Part shown: one piece after another, positions 18,115 to 27,115 of the stretch
How positions within the stretch are numbered: position 1 is the first letter of the stretch
Layout: every line of letters begins with the position of its first letter
Assembly: GCF_032229525.1 (NCBI RefSeq)
Contig: NZ_JAVTWB010000102.1
Location: forward strand, 11,326-75,325
Source: Accumulibacter sp032229525
GTDB lineage: Bacteria > Pseudomonadota > Gammaproteobacteria > Burkholderiales > Rhodocyclaceae
Length of the DNA stretch: 64,000 nucleotides
Reading direction: 5' to 3'
Translations under genes and position numbers: made by a program
The notes under the pieces: model-generated
The model's database searches: none
Seen by the model: only the letters and a program-made list of their open reading frames with translations
Told to the model about the DNA's origin: nothing

Positions 18115-18528
18115 TCAGCCAATCACCGTGACGACCACCCGGCGCCGGTGCGAAATCGTCCGATGCTCCCACAGGTAGATTCCTTGCCAGGTGCCGAGTC
18201 GCAATCCGCCGTCGCCGACGGGAATGCTCAGCGAGGCGCCGGCCAGGATGTTTCGCCCATGCGCGGCCATGTCGTCGTCGCCCTCGTTGTCGTGCTGGTA
18301 GGCGGCATCGCCGTCTGGTGCCCAGCGGGCGGCGAGCGTTTCCAGATCCCGGCGCACCGACGGGTCGGCGTTCTCGGTCAGCACCACCGAGCAACTGGTG
18401 TGCTGGACGAAGACGTTGGCCAGACCGGTGGTGATTCCCGACGCACGGACCATCCGCGCCACCTCGGCGGTGATCTCGCTGGTGCCGCGGCCACGGCTGG
18501 TGACCTCAAAACTCTGCTGGTAAGCCAT
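18115..18528 (-). CDS. yjbQ: YjbQ family protein (UPF0047)
   Basis: Protein of 137 residues of the YjbQ/UPF0047 family, annotated as having weak thiamine phosphate synthase activity in E. coli. The conserved segments VQHTSCSVVLTENADPSVRRD near residues 41-61, DDDMAAHGRNILAG and GTWQGIYLWEHR are intact. AAGGAC lies before the ATG. Its true physiological role is unsettled. It is the upstream gene of a pair with the LEA lipoprotein. Confidence 0.88.
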   Translation of the reverse strand: MAYQQSFEVTSRGRGTSEITAEVARMVRASGITTGLANVFVQHTSCSVVLTENADPSVRRDLETLAARWAPDGDAAYQHDNEGDDDMAAHGRNILAGASLSIPVGDGGLRLGTWQGIYLWEHRTISHRRRVVVTVIG

Positions 18529-18594
18529 GTCCTTCTCCTGGTTCCACTATCCGTGTTGGTCACGCGCGCGTCCGCGTGCTTGCCCGGTCTGCGC

Positions 18595-19134
18595 CTAGAA
18601 TGCTGACCCCGGCGTTTTGAGGAAGGCGAGTTCTTCCGCCGTCGACTGGCGGCCGAGAATCGCGTTGCGGTGCGGATAGCGACCGAAACGGTCGATGATT
18701 GCCTGATGCCGCCGCGCGAAATCGAGGTTTCTTTCCATCCCCGGCGCGGCGAACAAGCTGACCGCCAGCGCCTGTATGGCGGGCGACTCGCTATGCATGT
18801 AGGGCAGGTAGAGAAAAGCGCGGCGCGGCGGATCGAGGGCGCTGTCGGCACCGGCGGCGACAGCTTCCTGGGCGAGCACCAGGGCCGTTGCGTCGGTGGC
18901 GAAGGCTTCGGGACGATCGCGAAAAATATTGCGCGAAAACTGGTCGAGAACGATGATCTCGGCCAGCCGACCGTCGGCGCTGCTGCGCCAGGCGTACAAC
19001 TCACCACGCCGCGCCGCCGCGTGCACGGCAGCAAAGCGCGTTTCGACCAGGCGATCGAAGGCGGCCGATTTCGCCCACCACTGCGCCGGTGTCGCCTCTT
19101 CGAACCAGAAGGCGAGAACCGCTTCGGGGGTCAT
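18595..19134 (-). CDS. DUF924 family protein
   Basis: Protein of 179 residues of the DUF924 (TPR-like) family, with the typical start VLAFWFEEATPAQWW, the conserved LDQFSRNIFRDRPEAFATD near residues 58-76 and the LPYMHSES segment. I start at 19134, which removes a 36-residue cysteine-rich in-frame extension absent from the family. The family is widespread in proteobacteria without a known function. Confidence 0.87.
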   Translation of the reverse strand: MTPEAVLAFWFEEATPAQWWAKSAAFDRLVETRFAAVHAAARRGELYAWRSSADGRLAEIIVLDQFSRNIFRDRPEAFATDATALVLAQEAVAAGADSALDPPRRAFLYLPYMHSESPAIQALAVSLFAAPGMERNLDFARRHQAIIDRFGRYPHRNAILGRQSTAEELAFLKTPGSAF

Positions 19135-19427
19135 CGAGGCACCGCCGCAACACACTGGCCAACAATCAACATGGCAAGCCCCTTCACCATCATGGTGCAC
19201 CTTGTTCGCCAAACCGCCGGCCCTGGCGTTGCGGCGCATCAACGCCTCGAACTGCCGTCAAGCGCGCGGTAGCGAGCCGCTGATCACCCGTCGCCAGCCA
19301 ACAAGCCAACATTCCGGGGCCAGCCACCGCAGGCAGTTTAGCGACTCACGGCGAAGCAGGCAAAGAACCGGGAAAACAGCCGACTGAAAGCAGCGCCGCC
19401 GGGGGGTGCCTATCCATTCGCGAGAAG

Positions 19428-19454
19428 GCGCCGGGCTCGGAAAAAGCCCGGCGC
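19428..19454. repeat. Strong hairpin beyond the actP terminator
   Basis: A ten-base perfect stem (GCGCCGGGCT at 19428-19437 and its complement at 19445-19454) with a seven-base loop. It lacks a T run. It sits 16 bases beyond the intrinsic terminator of actP and may be a backup or mRNA 3-prime end structure. Confidence 0.6.
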
Positions 19455-19470
19455 AACCCGTACCAAAGCG

Positions 19471-19502
19471 AAAAAAAAGCCCGGGGAGACCCGGGCCTTT
19501 TT
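19471..19502 (-). terminator. Intrinsic terminator of the actP operon
   Basis: GCCCGGG at 19479-19485 pairs with CCCGGGC at 19490-19496 around a four-base loop. On the minus strand eight T follow (19478-19471). It starts 26 bases after the actP stop. Confidence 0.9.
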
Positions 19503-19528
19503 GCCGTCCAGCCGGTCGATACCCTTGC

Positions 19529-21217
19529 TCAGTGACCGGATGCCCCCGCTGCACCCATGCCGGTTTCGGAGCGAACCTTCTGTGCCGGATAGAGGGCACG
19601 TTCGCGTTGAGCCTGCTCGCTGTTGTCCATCCGCGAAACCAGGTAGATCGCCAGGAAAGCCGCGGACATCGAGAACAAACCCGGGGAAGAATACGGGAAC
19701 ATTGCCGAGCCTTTCGGATGGCCCATCACCGCTTCCCACACCGGAGCCGAGACGATGGTCAGCGCAACCGAGCTGATCAAACCAACGACCCCTCCAGTAA
19801 CGGCACCCTTGGTCGTGCAATCCTTCCACAGCACGGACATGAAAAGGACCGGAAAGTTGGCCGAGCAGGCGATGGCAAAAGCGAGCATGACCATGTAAGC
19901 AACGTTCTGCTTTTCGAAGGCGATACCCAGAACAACCGCGACGACGCCCAGGCAAATCGTGGTGATCTTGGAAACCCGCAATTCGTGTGCCGAGTCAGTT
20001 TGCCCTTTCTTGAAAACCGTCGCGTACAGGTCGTGCGACACGGCCGAGGCCCCGGACAGCGTCAGACCGGACACCACCGCCAGGATGGTGGCGAATGCCA
20101 CTGCCGAGATGAAGCCGAGGAAGACATTACCACCGACCGCGTTCGACAGATGGATGGCCGCCATGTTGCCGCCACCCTTCAGACCCTTGGCCAGATCGCC
20201 ATCGACGTAGTACAGCTCGGGCGATTGCGTCAGCATGACGACAGCGCCAAAGCCGATGATGAAGGTCAGGATGTAGAAGTAACCGATCCAGGTCGTCGCC
20301 CAACCGACAGACTTGCGGGCTTCCTTGGCACTGGGCACGGTGAAGAAGCGCATCAGGATGTGCGGCAGCCCCGCGGTGCCAAACATCAGGGTCATGCCGA
20401 CCGAAATGGCCGAGATCGGATCCTTGATCAGCGCGCCCGGTCCCATGATGGCGTCGTGCTTGCTATGGATCTCGACGGCTTTGGCAAACAGCGCCTCGGG
20501 GTTGAAGTTGAACTGCCACAACACGGCTAGGGCCATGAAGCTTGCACCACAGAGAAGCATGATCGCCTTGATGATCTGGACCCAGGTGGTGGCCGTCATG
20601 CCGCCGAACAACACGTAACACATCATCAGCACGCCGACGATCATCACCGCGTAGGTGTACTCGAGGCCGAACAACACCTTGATCAACTGGCCGGCACCGA
20701 CCATCTGGGCGATCATGTAGAACGCCACCACGACCAGCGTGCCGCAAGCGGCAAAGACGCGGGTCGGGGTCTGCGCAAAACGGTAGGAAGCCACATCGGC
20801 AAAGGTGAACTTGCCGAGGTTCCGCAAGCGCTCGGCCATCAGGAAGGTAAGTACCGGCCAGCCGACCAGCCAGCCGATCGAAAAGATCAGGCCGTCAAAG
20901 CCGTTGGCGAAGACCAGGCCGGAAATACCAAGGAAGGACGCGGCGGACATATAGTCGCCGGCAATCGCCAGGCCGTTCTGGAAGCCGGTGATGCCGCCAC
21001 CGGCAGTGTAGAAGTCAGACGCGGTCTTGGTTTTGCTGGCTGCCCACTTGGTGATGAACAGCGTCATGATGACAAAACCGCCAAACATGGCGATGGCGGT
21101 CCAGTTGGTTTCCTGTTTGATGGTGGTACCGAGATCGGCACCGGCGGCCATGACCAGCCCCGCGGCCAGCATCCCTGCCAAAAGACAGAGGCCGTTGCGT
21201 AAAAGTGTCTTTGTCAT
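19529..21217 (-). CDS. actP: Cation/acetate symporter ActP
   Basis: Sodium:solute symporter family permease of 562 residues that imports acetate. The N-terminus has a cleavable signal (AGLVMAAGADLG), followed by about 13 transmembrane helices, with the family motifs DFYTAGGGITGFQNGLAIAG near 68-87, AASFLGISG and GLPHILMRFFTVP. Length and motifs are typical of ActP. The start overlaps the DUF485 gene by four bases, the standard yjcH-actP arrangement. In polyphosphate-accumulating bacteria acetate uptake is a key step, which fits the ppk2 gene in the same window. It is divergent from a two-component system that may regulate it. Confidence 0.93.
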   Translation of the reverse strand: MTKTLLRNGLCLLAGMLAAGLVMAAGADLGTTIKQETNWTAIAMFGGFVIMTLFITKWAASKTKTASDFYTAGGGITGFQNGLAIAGDYMSAASFLGISGLVFANGFDGLIFSIGWLVGWPVLTFLMAERLRNLGKFTFADVASYRFAQTPTRVFAACGTLVVVAFYMIAQMVGAGQLIKVLFGLEYTYAVMIVGVLMMCYVLFGGMTATTWVQIIKAIMLLCGASFMALAVLWQFNFNPEALFAKAVEIHSKHDAIMGPGALIKDPISAISVGMTLMFGTAGLPHILMRFFTVPSAKEARKSVGWATTWIGYFYILTFIIGFGAVVMLTQSPELYYVDGDLAKGLKGGGNMAAIHLSNAVGGNVFLGFISAVAFATILAVVSGLTLSGASAVSHDLYATVFKKGQTDSAHELRVSKITTICLGVVAVVLGIAFEKQNVAYMVMLAFAIACSANFPVLFMSVLWKDCTTKGAVTGGVVGLISSVALTIVSAPVWEAVMGHPKGSAMFPYSSPGLFSMSAAFLAIYLVSRMDNSEQAQRERALYPAQKVRSETGMGAAGASGH

Positions 21218-21531
21218 TTCTGGCTCGCCTCATTGATGATTTCATTGTTCAGCGAGTCGAATTCGGTATTGGCTCGACGGACGTAGATATTGGTGATGAG
21301 GATCGTCAGAATGATCACGCCAACGCCCATCGGGATACCGATAGAGGTGACCATGCCGGCGCCCATTTTCTGCGCCAGGAACTCCTTGTCAAAGGCGATC
21401 AGCAGGATGTAACCGTAGTAGATGACCATCACCAGGATGGTCATCGAGATGCTGTAGCTGGAGCGCATGCGCACCAGCTTTTCGTACTTGGGGTTGGCGG
21501 TGATACGCGCAACCAGTTCTTCTTGTCTCAT
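21214..21531 (-). CDS. DUF485 membrane protein (YjcH-like)
   Basis: Protein of 105 residues with two transmembrane helices (near residues 28-50 and 60-83) and the conserved KYEKLVRMRSSYSI segment. DUF485 proteins accompany ActP in most genomes and may assist its assembly or activity. The gene is first in a two-gene operon with actP and overlaps it by four bases. Promoter elements should lie in the 350-base divergent region upstream. GAGG sits six bases before the ATG. Confidence 0.9.
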   Translation of the reverse strand: MRQEELVARITANPKYEKLVRMRSSYSISMTILVMVIYYGYILLIAFDKEFLAQKMGAGMVTSIGIPMGVGVIILTILITNIYVRRANTEFDSLNNEIINEASQK

Positions 21532-21603
21532 CGTTGCCTCCTCGCAATGGAACAGTTGGTCGAGTCATTCGGGATGACTGCGGAGGCAACGGTAGGGCGA
21601 AGA

Positions 21604-21620
21604 GCTTACGCCGCGCTTAC
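21604..21620. promoter_or_regulatory. Direct repeat with 11-bp period, possible response-regulator site
   Basis: GCTTAC at 21604-21609 and 21615-21620, exactly one helical turn apart, lie 73-89 bases upstream of the DUF485-actP start and between it and the OmpR-type regulator gene. Tandem hexamers at 11-base spacing are the usual binding pattern of this regulator class. Assignment is inference. Confidence 0.4.
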
Positions 21621-21647
21621 AAAACGGCCTGCTTTGTTTTTAAAAAC

Positions 21648-21663
21648 AGACACTTAAATGTCT
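21648..21663. promoter_or_regulatory. AT-rich inverted repeat in divergent promoter region
   Basis: AGACA-N6-TGTCT forms a perfect five-base dyad in an AT-rich stretch that is unusual for this genome. It could be an operator for actP or for the two-component genes. The rest of 21532-21881 holds no gene. Confidence 0.4.
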
Positions 21664-21881
21664 CTTGCAGACTTCTGAAAGGTCTCTTACCGGTGGCATG
21701 CTTGTTCATTCAGATTTCGCCAAACCGACTCCTGTGGAACGCCAGCGGGTCAAGTCGGCACCTGATGTTGCTTAAGGCAGCCGCCGCGTACAATCCGTGG
21801 TGTAGCCAAATGCAGTGGCGATAGCCGCTGTCTCGTGGCACGATCCGCTCCCCTGGTTTCAGTTTGCGATTGAGGTGTGAC

Positions 21882-22565
21882 ATGCTGGTACTACTGATAG
21901 AAGATGATCCGGAACTGTCTGACGGCATTGCCACCTTCCTGGCCGGGCAAGGCGATAGCGTCGTCGTTGAGTCCAATGGCATGGCAGCCGACCGCTTGTT
22001 GCAGGAAAGGAAATTTGATTTCGTTCTGGTCGATGTCGGCCTGCCGGGACTCAGCGGCTATGAAATAGTTCGACGTATCAGAGAACGGCGCCAATCGCTG
22101 CCGGTAATCATGATTACTGCCCGCGACGCACTCGATGATCGAATCTACGGCCTGGACCTGGGGGCGGATGATTACCTGTCGAAACCGTTCGAACTTGCCG
22201 AACTGACCGCGCGCATGCGGGCGAACAGCCGCCGCGGCAGCAATGCCATTGCGCGCCGGATCGACTTCGGCCCGTTATCGATGGACACCAGTGCTCGCCA
22301 TGCCTCGCTGGCAGACCAACCCTTGATACTTTCCAGCCGGGAATGGGATCTGCTCAGCGCCCTTGCCGAGGCCGACGGGCACACCGTACCGAAGGAACGC
22401 CTGCAAGCCGACGGCAGCGTCAACGCCCTCGAAGTCTACGTCTACCGCCTGCGCCGGCGACTGGAACCAGCGGGCCTGAGAATACGCATGGTGCGCGGCT
22501 TTGGCTACCGTCTGGAAATAAGCACCGACGTCGCCGACAAGGCGCGGCGCGATGCGAACAGCTAG
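21882..22565 (+). CDS. OmpR/TctD-type response regulator
   Basis: Response regulator of 227 residues. The receiver domain (1-115) has the acidic pair EDD at 7-9, the phospho-acceptor aspartate in FVLVDVGLPG near 51, T79 region (MITARD) and the lysine in SKPFE near 101. A winged-helix Trans_reg_C domain follows (130-215, ending RMVRGFGYRL). The DNA-binding half is slightly short at LQADGSVNALEVYVYRLRRR but complete. I start at ATG 21882 (MLVLLIEDD). It overlaps the sensor kinase gene by 14 bases and is divergent from DUF485-actP, so control of acetate uptake is the simplest hypothesis. Confidence 0.88.
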   Translation: MLVLLIEDDPELSDGIATFLAGQGDSVVVESNGMAADRLLQERKFDFVLVDVGLPGLSGYEIVRRIRERRQSLPVIMITARDALDDRIYGLDLGADDYLSKPFELAELTARMRANSRRGSNAIARRIDFGPLSMDTSARHASLADQPLILSSREWDLLSALAEADGHTVPKERLQADGSVNALEVYVYRLRRRLEPAGLRIRMVRGFGYRLEISTDVADKARRDANS

Positions 22566-24075
22566 TCCCGGCAACGCCAAGGCTGGCGCCAGCGCCGCAG
22601 AAGCAGGGGTTGGCAATGCGGCCCGTGAGCCGGAGGCTGGCACCAGCCTCCGGCGTAGTCTGCTGCGTGCGCTGGTAGTCCCGATTCTGGCGGCGCTATT
22701 TACGGCAAGCATCTTCGGCTACGGTGCGGCAGAAAAGGTCGTCAGCACCGCCTACGACCAAAGCTTGTTGAACCTCGCGAACGGCATTGCCAACCGTGCC
22801 CGGGTCGACAATGGCAAAATCACCATCGGCCTGACGGCAGAAGCGGAAGCACTGCTGCGCACCGACACGGTGGACCGCATCTACTTTCGGGTTCGCGACG
22901 AGGAGGGCCGAATCATCGCCGGCGACGCCGACCTGCCGCCGCCAGAACTCCCGGGCAGCGTTTCGCCCGTCAACGTGTCCGAGGCTGCGCTGCCAGAAGA
23001 GCCGGTGGGCGTCAGACGCCCCAAGGGCCCCGAGATTTCCTTCTTTGACGGCCACTTCCGCGATCAAGCCATCCGTGGGGTGCGCTTCCACCCAACGGTT
23101 GACGACCACGGCATTTACGTCACTGTCGCGGAAACACTGGGCAAGCGCCGTGGCGCAATTCGCGATCTGTTGCTCGGTTTTGGGCTGGCCGTCCTGCTGC
23201 TGCTCGCTGCCGCCGCGGCAGTAGTACGCTATGGAATCACTTACGGTCTGGCATCGCTACGTCACCTCGAAGCGCAGCTTGCCGAACGCTCCGGGCAGGA
23301 CCTTGCCCCGGTAGATCTGAGCCGCGTGCCACTTGAAATCCGCGAACTGGTGCGCGCGCTTAATGCCCTTCTGACACGTTTGCGGGAAGCCAATACCGCG
23401 CAAAGGCAATTCCTGCAAGATGCCGCGCATCAATTGCGCACGCCTCTCGCGGGTCTTCAGGTCCAGATCGAATTGCTGCGCAGCGAGCAGACTGATCAGA
23501 CGGTATCGAACAATCTGCGCAAGTCCGTAAAACGCCTCACTCGACTGGCCAACCAGCTACTGGCACTTGCCCGCGCCGAAGCCGGTCAGCATCTGATGGC
23601 CAATGCATCGGTGGTCGATCTGGCGAAACTGCTTGATGAAATGCTTGACGAGTGGTTGCGCATCGCGGACGAGAAAAGCATCGGCTTTGGCCTGCAACGT
23701 GATCTGTCGACGATTACTGGCGATCCAACTCTGATCAGGGAACTGATCGCCAATCTGGTCGACAACGCGCTCAAATACACGCCCGCCGGAGGACAGGTCA
23801 CCCTGCGCTGCGAGCGTGTCGGTGACGTAGTCGAAATCGACGTCAGTGATAATGGTCCCGGTATTCCGGAGCACGAGCGAGAGCGGGTATTCGAGCGTTT
23901 TCACCGCCTGCCTGATGCAACGGCTACCGGTAGTGGCCTGGGCTTGCCAATCGCTCGGGAGATTGTTACCGGTCACGGCGGGGCCATCGCCATTGGCAGC
24001 GGCCCGAACGGCAAGGGCACCTGCGTAGCGGTTCGCTTGCCGGCAATGCCCGCGCCAGCGCCGTTTCGACCATGA
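22552..24075 (+). CDS. TctE/QseC-like sensor histidine kinase
   Basis: Sensor kinase of 507 residues. An N-terminal cytoplasmic tail is followed by a transmembrane helix near 40-60, a periplasmic 2CSK_N-type sensor (about 62-200), a second helix near 205-226, then the kinase core. The H-box AAHQLRTPLAGL has its histidine near 298, with the N-box NLVDNALKYTP, G1 DNGPGIP and G2 GSGLGLP all intact. This is a TctE-like layout, a class that often senses carboxylates. The neighbouring actP would fit acetate or a related acid. The ATG lies within the end of the regulator gene. No third component is present. Confidence 0.88.
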   Translation: MRTASPGNAKAGASAAEAGVGNAAREPEAGTSLRRSLLRALVVPILAALFTASIFGYGAAEKVVSTAYDQSLLNLANGIANRARVDNGKITIGLTAEAEALLRTDTVDRIYFRVRDEEGRIIAGDADLPPPELPGSVSPVNVSEAALPEEPVGVRRPKGPEISFFDGHFRDQAIRGVRFHPTVDDHGIYVTVAETLGKRRGAIRDLLLGFGLAVLLLLAAAAAVVRYGITYGLASLRHLEAQLAERSGQDLAPVDLSRVPLEIRELVRALNALLTRLREANTAQRQFLQDAAHQLRTPLAGLQVQIELLRSEQTDQTVSNNLRKSVKRLTRLANQLLALARAEAGQHLMANASVVDLAKLLDEMLDEWLRIADEKSIGFGLQRDLSTITGDPTLIRELIANLVDNALKYTPAGGQVTLRCERVGDVVEIDVSDNGPGIPEHERERVFERFHRLPDATATGSGLGLPIAREIVTGHGGAIAIGSGPNGKGTCVAVRLPAMPAPAPFRP

Positions 24076-24241
24076 GGCAGGTGGGCGAGCGCACTGCTTG
24101 CGCCTGCAACCGGTCGGCCACCTGCCGCCAGCCCGACACCAGGCAATGGCTCAGCCTGGCGTGCTATCGCTCAGCGACGGCTATCCCGGTGGGCACGCTG
24201 CGGGCTGCCTGGTGATCACCGTTTCCGCAGTCGCTCGCGAT

Positions 24242-24667
24242 TCATGACTCGAACTGCGCTTTGACCCGCCCGCGCAGCAGTTTCACGGCGCCGCGCCGCA
24301 CCTTGCCGTCGACACGGCGCGTCTGCGAGCCGCGTGTCGGTCGGGTCGGGCGCCGCGTGGTCGGCGTAAACGCCGCCCGGGCGATCAGTTCGCGCAGGCG
24401 GGTGAGCGCGTCGATGCGATTGCGCTCGAGGCTGCGATGCGCCTGCGCCTTGATGACCACCACGCCATCGGCGCTGATCCGCTGATCGCGCAGCTGCAGC
24501 AGCCGCTCCTTGATCTCGTCGGGCAGTGACGAGGGGCCAATGGCGAAGCGCAAGTGAATGGCGTTGGATACTTTGTTGACGTTCTGGCCACCAGCGCCCT
24601 GCGCGCGAATGGCGATGAATTCCACCTCTTCCTCGCGCAACTCTATTCGCGGGTTCAGCGCCGACAT
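24242..24667 (-). CDS. arfB: Alternative ribosome-rescue factor / peptidyl-tRNA hydrolase ArfB
   Basis: Protein of 141 residues of the ArfB (YaeJ) class that hydrolyses peptidyl-tRNA on stalled ribosomes. The catalytic GGQ is at residues 26-28 in RAQGAGGQNVNK, and the C-terminus is a basic tail rich in arginine and lysine that in the family enters the empty mRNA channel. I start at 24667, seven bases after the DUF1415 stop, because the longer frame upstream covers that gene. Likely cotranscribed with DUF1415. Confidence 0.92.
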   Translation of the reverse strand: MSALNPRIELREEEVEFIAIRAQGAGGQNVNKVSNAIHLRFAIGPSSLPDEIKERLLQLRDQRISADGVVVIKAQAHRSLERNRIDALTRLRELIARAAFTPTTRRPTRPTRGSQTRRVDGKVRRGAVKLLRGRVKAQFES

Positions 24668-24674
24668 GCCGGGC

Positions 24675-25250
24675 CTAGCTGCCGTCGCGCTGCGGCGCGC
24701 CGACATCGAGCGCCTGCCAAGCTTCGCCGCCCAGCTCCCTGAGGGTCTGCATGTTGCGCTCGTAGATCGCGGCAGCATCGGGAAACGCCGCCACCGCCCG
24801 GTCGAGACTGGCCTCGCGCAGCAGGTGCAGGGTGGGGAAAGGCGCCCGGTTGGTGTAATTGGTGATGTCGTTCGGGTCGCTATCGGCAAAGACGTAATCC
24901 GGGTGGAAACTGGCGACCTGCAGGATGCCCTCGAGGCGATGGGTGCGCAGGACGACAGTCACCAGGTCGAGGAAACCGGCAAAGTCCTCGAAAGCGTTCA
25001 ACACCCAGGGGTGGATCAACAAGGTGGTATCGACCTCTGCCGGGTCGACGGTCTGCAGTGCCTGCAGTTCGCGTTCGAGATCGGCGAGTAGGCTTTCGTC
25101 ATCGCGCGCGTCGCTGACCACGTAGCGCACCTGGCCCTTGACATGAACGCTCTTGGCGAAGGGGCAAAGGTTGAGGCCGATGACGGCGCGCTCGAGCCAG
25201 CGCTGCGTCGCGGCGATCACTTCCTGTTGGCTGAGTATCGATGGGTTCAT
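24675..25250 (-). CDS. DUF1415 protein
   Basis: Protein of 191 residues of the DUF1415 family. Conserved segments include WLERAVIGLNLCPFAKSV near residues 18-35, TTLLIHPWVL near 75-84 and YVFADSDPNDITNYTNRAPFPTLHLLRE. The family occurs in proteobacteria and eukaryotes without an assigned function. Upstream gene of an operon with arfB. Confidence 0.88.
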   Translation of the reverse strand: MNPSILSQQEVIAATQRWLERAVIGLNLCPFAKSVHVKGQVRYVVSDARDDESLLADLERELQALQTVDPAEVDTTLLIHPWVLNAFEDFAGFLDLVTVVLRTHRLEGILQVASFHPDYVFADSDPNDITNYTNRAPFPTLHLLREASLDRAVAAFPDAAAIYERNMQTLRELGGEAWQALDVGAPQRDGS

Positions 25251-25483
25251 CTTGGCAAGGCTGTCGCTGATTGTCTTCTGGCGTTCATTCCCGCACTATT
25301 GCAGGCCGAACTGGTGCTGCTCAACTCGAGAGTGGCCTCTGCTTCAAGGTGCCGGGTTACCGGCTGCGGCCCAAGCCAAGCGACGACGGTGTCGTGCGGC
25401 AGACCCCGGAAGTGTAGCGACTCCCGGCCGGACAGGCAAAGAACAGCCGTTACAATGCCTGATCAGCAGCTGGAGAGCGAGCC

Positions 25484-26617
25484 ATGGAGAGCATCGAAGC
25501 GGTGGTGATCGGCGCCGGCGTGGTTGGCCTGGCTTGCGCCCGTGCACTGGCCAGGCGCGGCATCGAGACGGTGATTCTCGAGCGCAACGGCGCTTTCGGC
25601 AGCGAGACCAGCGCTCGCAACAGCGAGGTGATCCATGCCGGGCTCTACTATCCGACCGGCTCGCTCAAGGCACGCCTGTGCGTCGCCGGCAAGCGGCAAC
25701 TCTACGAATTCTGCTCGACGCACGCTATCGCTCACCGGCGCTGCGGCAAGCTGGTCGTTGCCACCTCAGCGGCCCAGGAAAGCCGGCTCGCCGTCCTGCA
25801 GCAACAGGGGGAGGCAAACGGCGTGGACGATCTGCAGCTCCTGAGCGCGGCTGAAGCCCATGCCCTAGAGCCCGAGCTGGCGTGTACCGCCGCCCTGCTC
25901 TCGCCCTCCACCGGCATCATCGACAGCCACGGCCTGATGCTCGCGCTGCTCGGCGATGCCGAGCACGATGGCGCCGCGCTGGCGCTGCACAGTCCGCTGA
26001 GCACAGGCTCGATCGACAGTCGCGGCATGGTGCTGGAAACCAGTGGGGCGGATGGCCTGCGCTTCAGGGCGAGGATGATGATCAACGCCGCCGGGCTGTG
26101 GGCGCCGCAGGTCGCCGCCTCGCTGGCGGGTTTTCCGGCCCCCCTGATCCCGGCCAACTTTCATGCCAAGGGCAGCTACTACGCGCTGACTGGCCGCGCG
26201 CCGTTTTCACGCCTGCTCTATCCGTTGCCGGAAAGCGGTGGCCTGGGCGTTCACCTGACACTGGACCTCGGCGGGCAGGCGCGCTTCGGCCCGGATGTCG
26301 AGTGGTTGCCGGATCCGCTCCCGGGTCAGCCGATCGGCGAACTCGACTACCGCGTCGACCGCGCGCGCGGCGACGCCTTCTATGCCGAGATTCGCCGCTA
26401 CTGGCCAGCCCTGGCGGACGACGCCCTGGCGCCGGCTTACGCCGGCGTGCGGCCGAAGATCGCCGGCCGCCACGATCCTGCCGGCGACTTCCTGATCCAG
26501 GGGCCAGCCAGGCATGGCGTTCCCGGCCTGGTCAATCTGTTCGGTATCGAATCGCCGGGGTTGACCGCCTGCCTGGCCATCGCCGAGCAGACGGTCGCCG
26601 AGTTGCAAGTCGCCTGA
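25484..26617 (+). CDS. LhgO-like FAD oxidoreductase
   Basis: DAO-family flavoenzyme of 377 residues. The FAD-binding fold starts at AVVIGAGVVGLACARAL (residues 6-22), followed by ARNSEVIHAGLYYP near 45-58, a segment characteristic of the L-2-hydroxyglutarate oxidase/dehydrogenase branch. The C-terminal IDSPGLTACLAIAE-type segment is present as IESPGLTACLAIAE. Members oxidise L-2-hydroxyglutarate with electrons passed to oxygen or quinone. Related hydroxy acids cannot be excluded. The PIN gene starts five bases after its stop. Confidence 0.83.
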   Translation: MESIEAVVIGAGVVGLACARALARRGIETVILERNGAFGSETSARNSEVIHAGLYYPTGSLKARLCVAGKRQLYEFCSTHAIAHRRCGKLVVATSAAQESRLAVLQQQGEANGVDDLQLLSAAEAHALEPELACTAALLSPSTGIIDSHGLMLALLGDAEHDGAALALHSPLSTGSIDSRGMVLETSGADGLRFRARMMINAAGLWAPQVAASLAGFPAPLIPANFHAKGSYYALTGRAPFSRLLYPLPESGGLGVHLTLDLGGQARFGPDVEWLPDPLPGQPIGELDYRVDRARGDAFYAEIRRYWPALADDALAPAYAGVRPKIAGRHDPAGDFLIQGPARHGVPGLVNLFGIESPGLTACLAIAEQTVAELQVA

Positions 26618-26621
26618 CGGC

Positions 26622-27053
26622 ATGCGCGCGGTCCTCGATACCAACGTCGTCATCGATCTGCTCCATTTTTCCGACCCGCAGACGTTGGCGCTGCGCTACG
26701 CCATCGACGACGGTGCGCTGCAGTGTTTTTCGGACCAGCAGTGCCTCGGCGAACTCGAACGTGTCGTCGCCTACCCGCAGTTCGCTCTCGACGTCTCGGC
26801 GCAGCAGGCGCTGATCGCCAGCTACCGTCGCCTGGTTACCCTGTGCGAGGCCGAGGGGGACGAGGACTACCCGCTGCCGCGTTGCCGTGACGTCGACGAC
26901 CAGAAATTCCTCATACTCGGGGTGCGCTGTCGCGCCGAGCTGCTGATCACCCGCGACCGCCAATTGCTCAGATTGGCCGGCCATCGCCGTCCACCGCCGC
27001 CTTGCGCAATTGTTAGTGCGGCCGCGGCGTGCGCCCTGGTCAAGAGCCAGTAA
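26622..27053 (+). CDS. PIN-domain protein (putative RNase toxin)
   Basis: PIN-fold protein of 143 residues of the PIN_3 branch often annotated as toxin component. All metal-binding acids are visible: Asp6 (VLDTNVVIDLL), a Glu near 44 (LGELERVVAYP), Asp near 92 (CRDVDDQKFL) and Asp near 110 (LITRDRQLL). Activity should therefore be possible. No small antitoxin gene is next to it: upstream is an oxidoreductase gene five bases away and downstream yaaA converges. It may be a stand-alone RNA-processing nuclease instead of a toxin. Confidence 0.8.
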   Translation: MRAVLDTNVVIDLLHFSDPQTLALRYAIDDGALQCFSDQQCLGELERVVAYPQFALDVSAQQALIASYRRLVTLCEAEGDEDYPLPRCRDVDDQKFLILGVRCRAELLITRDRQLLRLAGHRRPPPPCAIVSAAAACALVKSQ

Positions 27054-27115
27054 GCAAGGTCCGCACGGCGCGGAAACTCATGCCGCTGGCCTGGCCGGTA
27101 CGTGGCGGGCTGGTC

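Noticed and set aside
19406..20530. Plus-strand frame of 374 codons across the actP gene
   Set aside because: Antisense to ActP, which is unambiguous. Histidine- and arginine-rich shadow composition.
26622..27053. PIN protein as part of a toxin-antitoxin pair
   Set aside because: No small antitoxin frame with a ribosome site exists on either side, so only the domain is reported.
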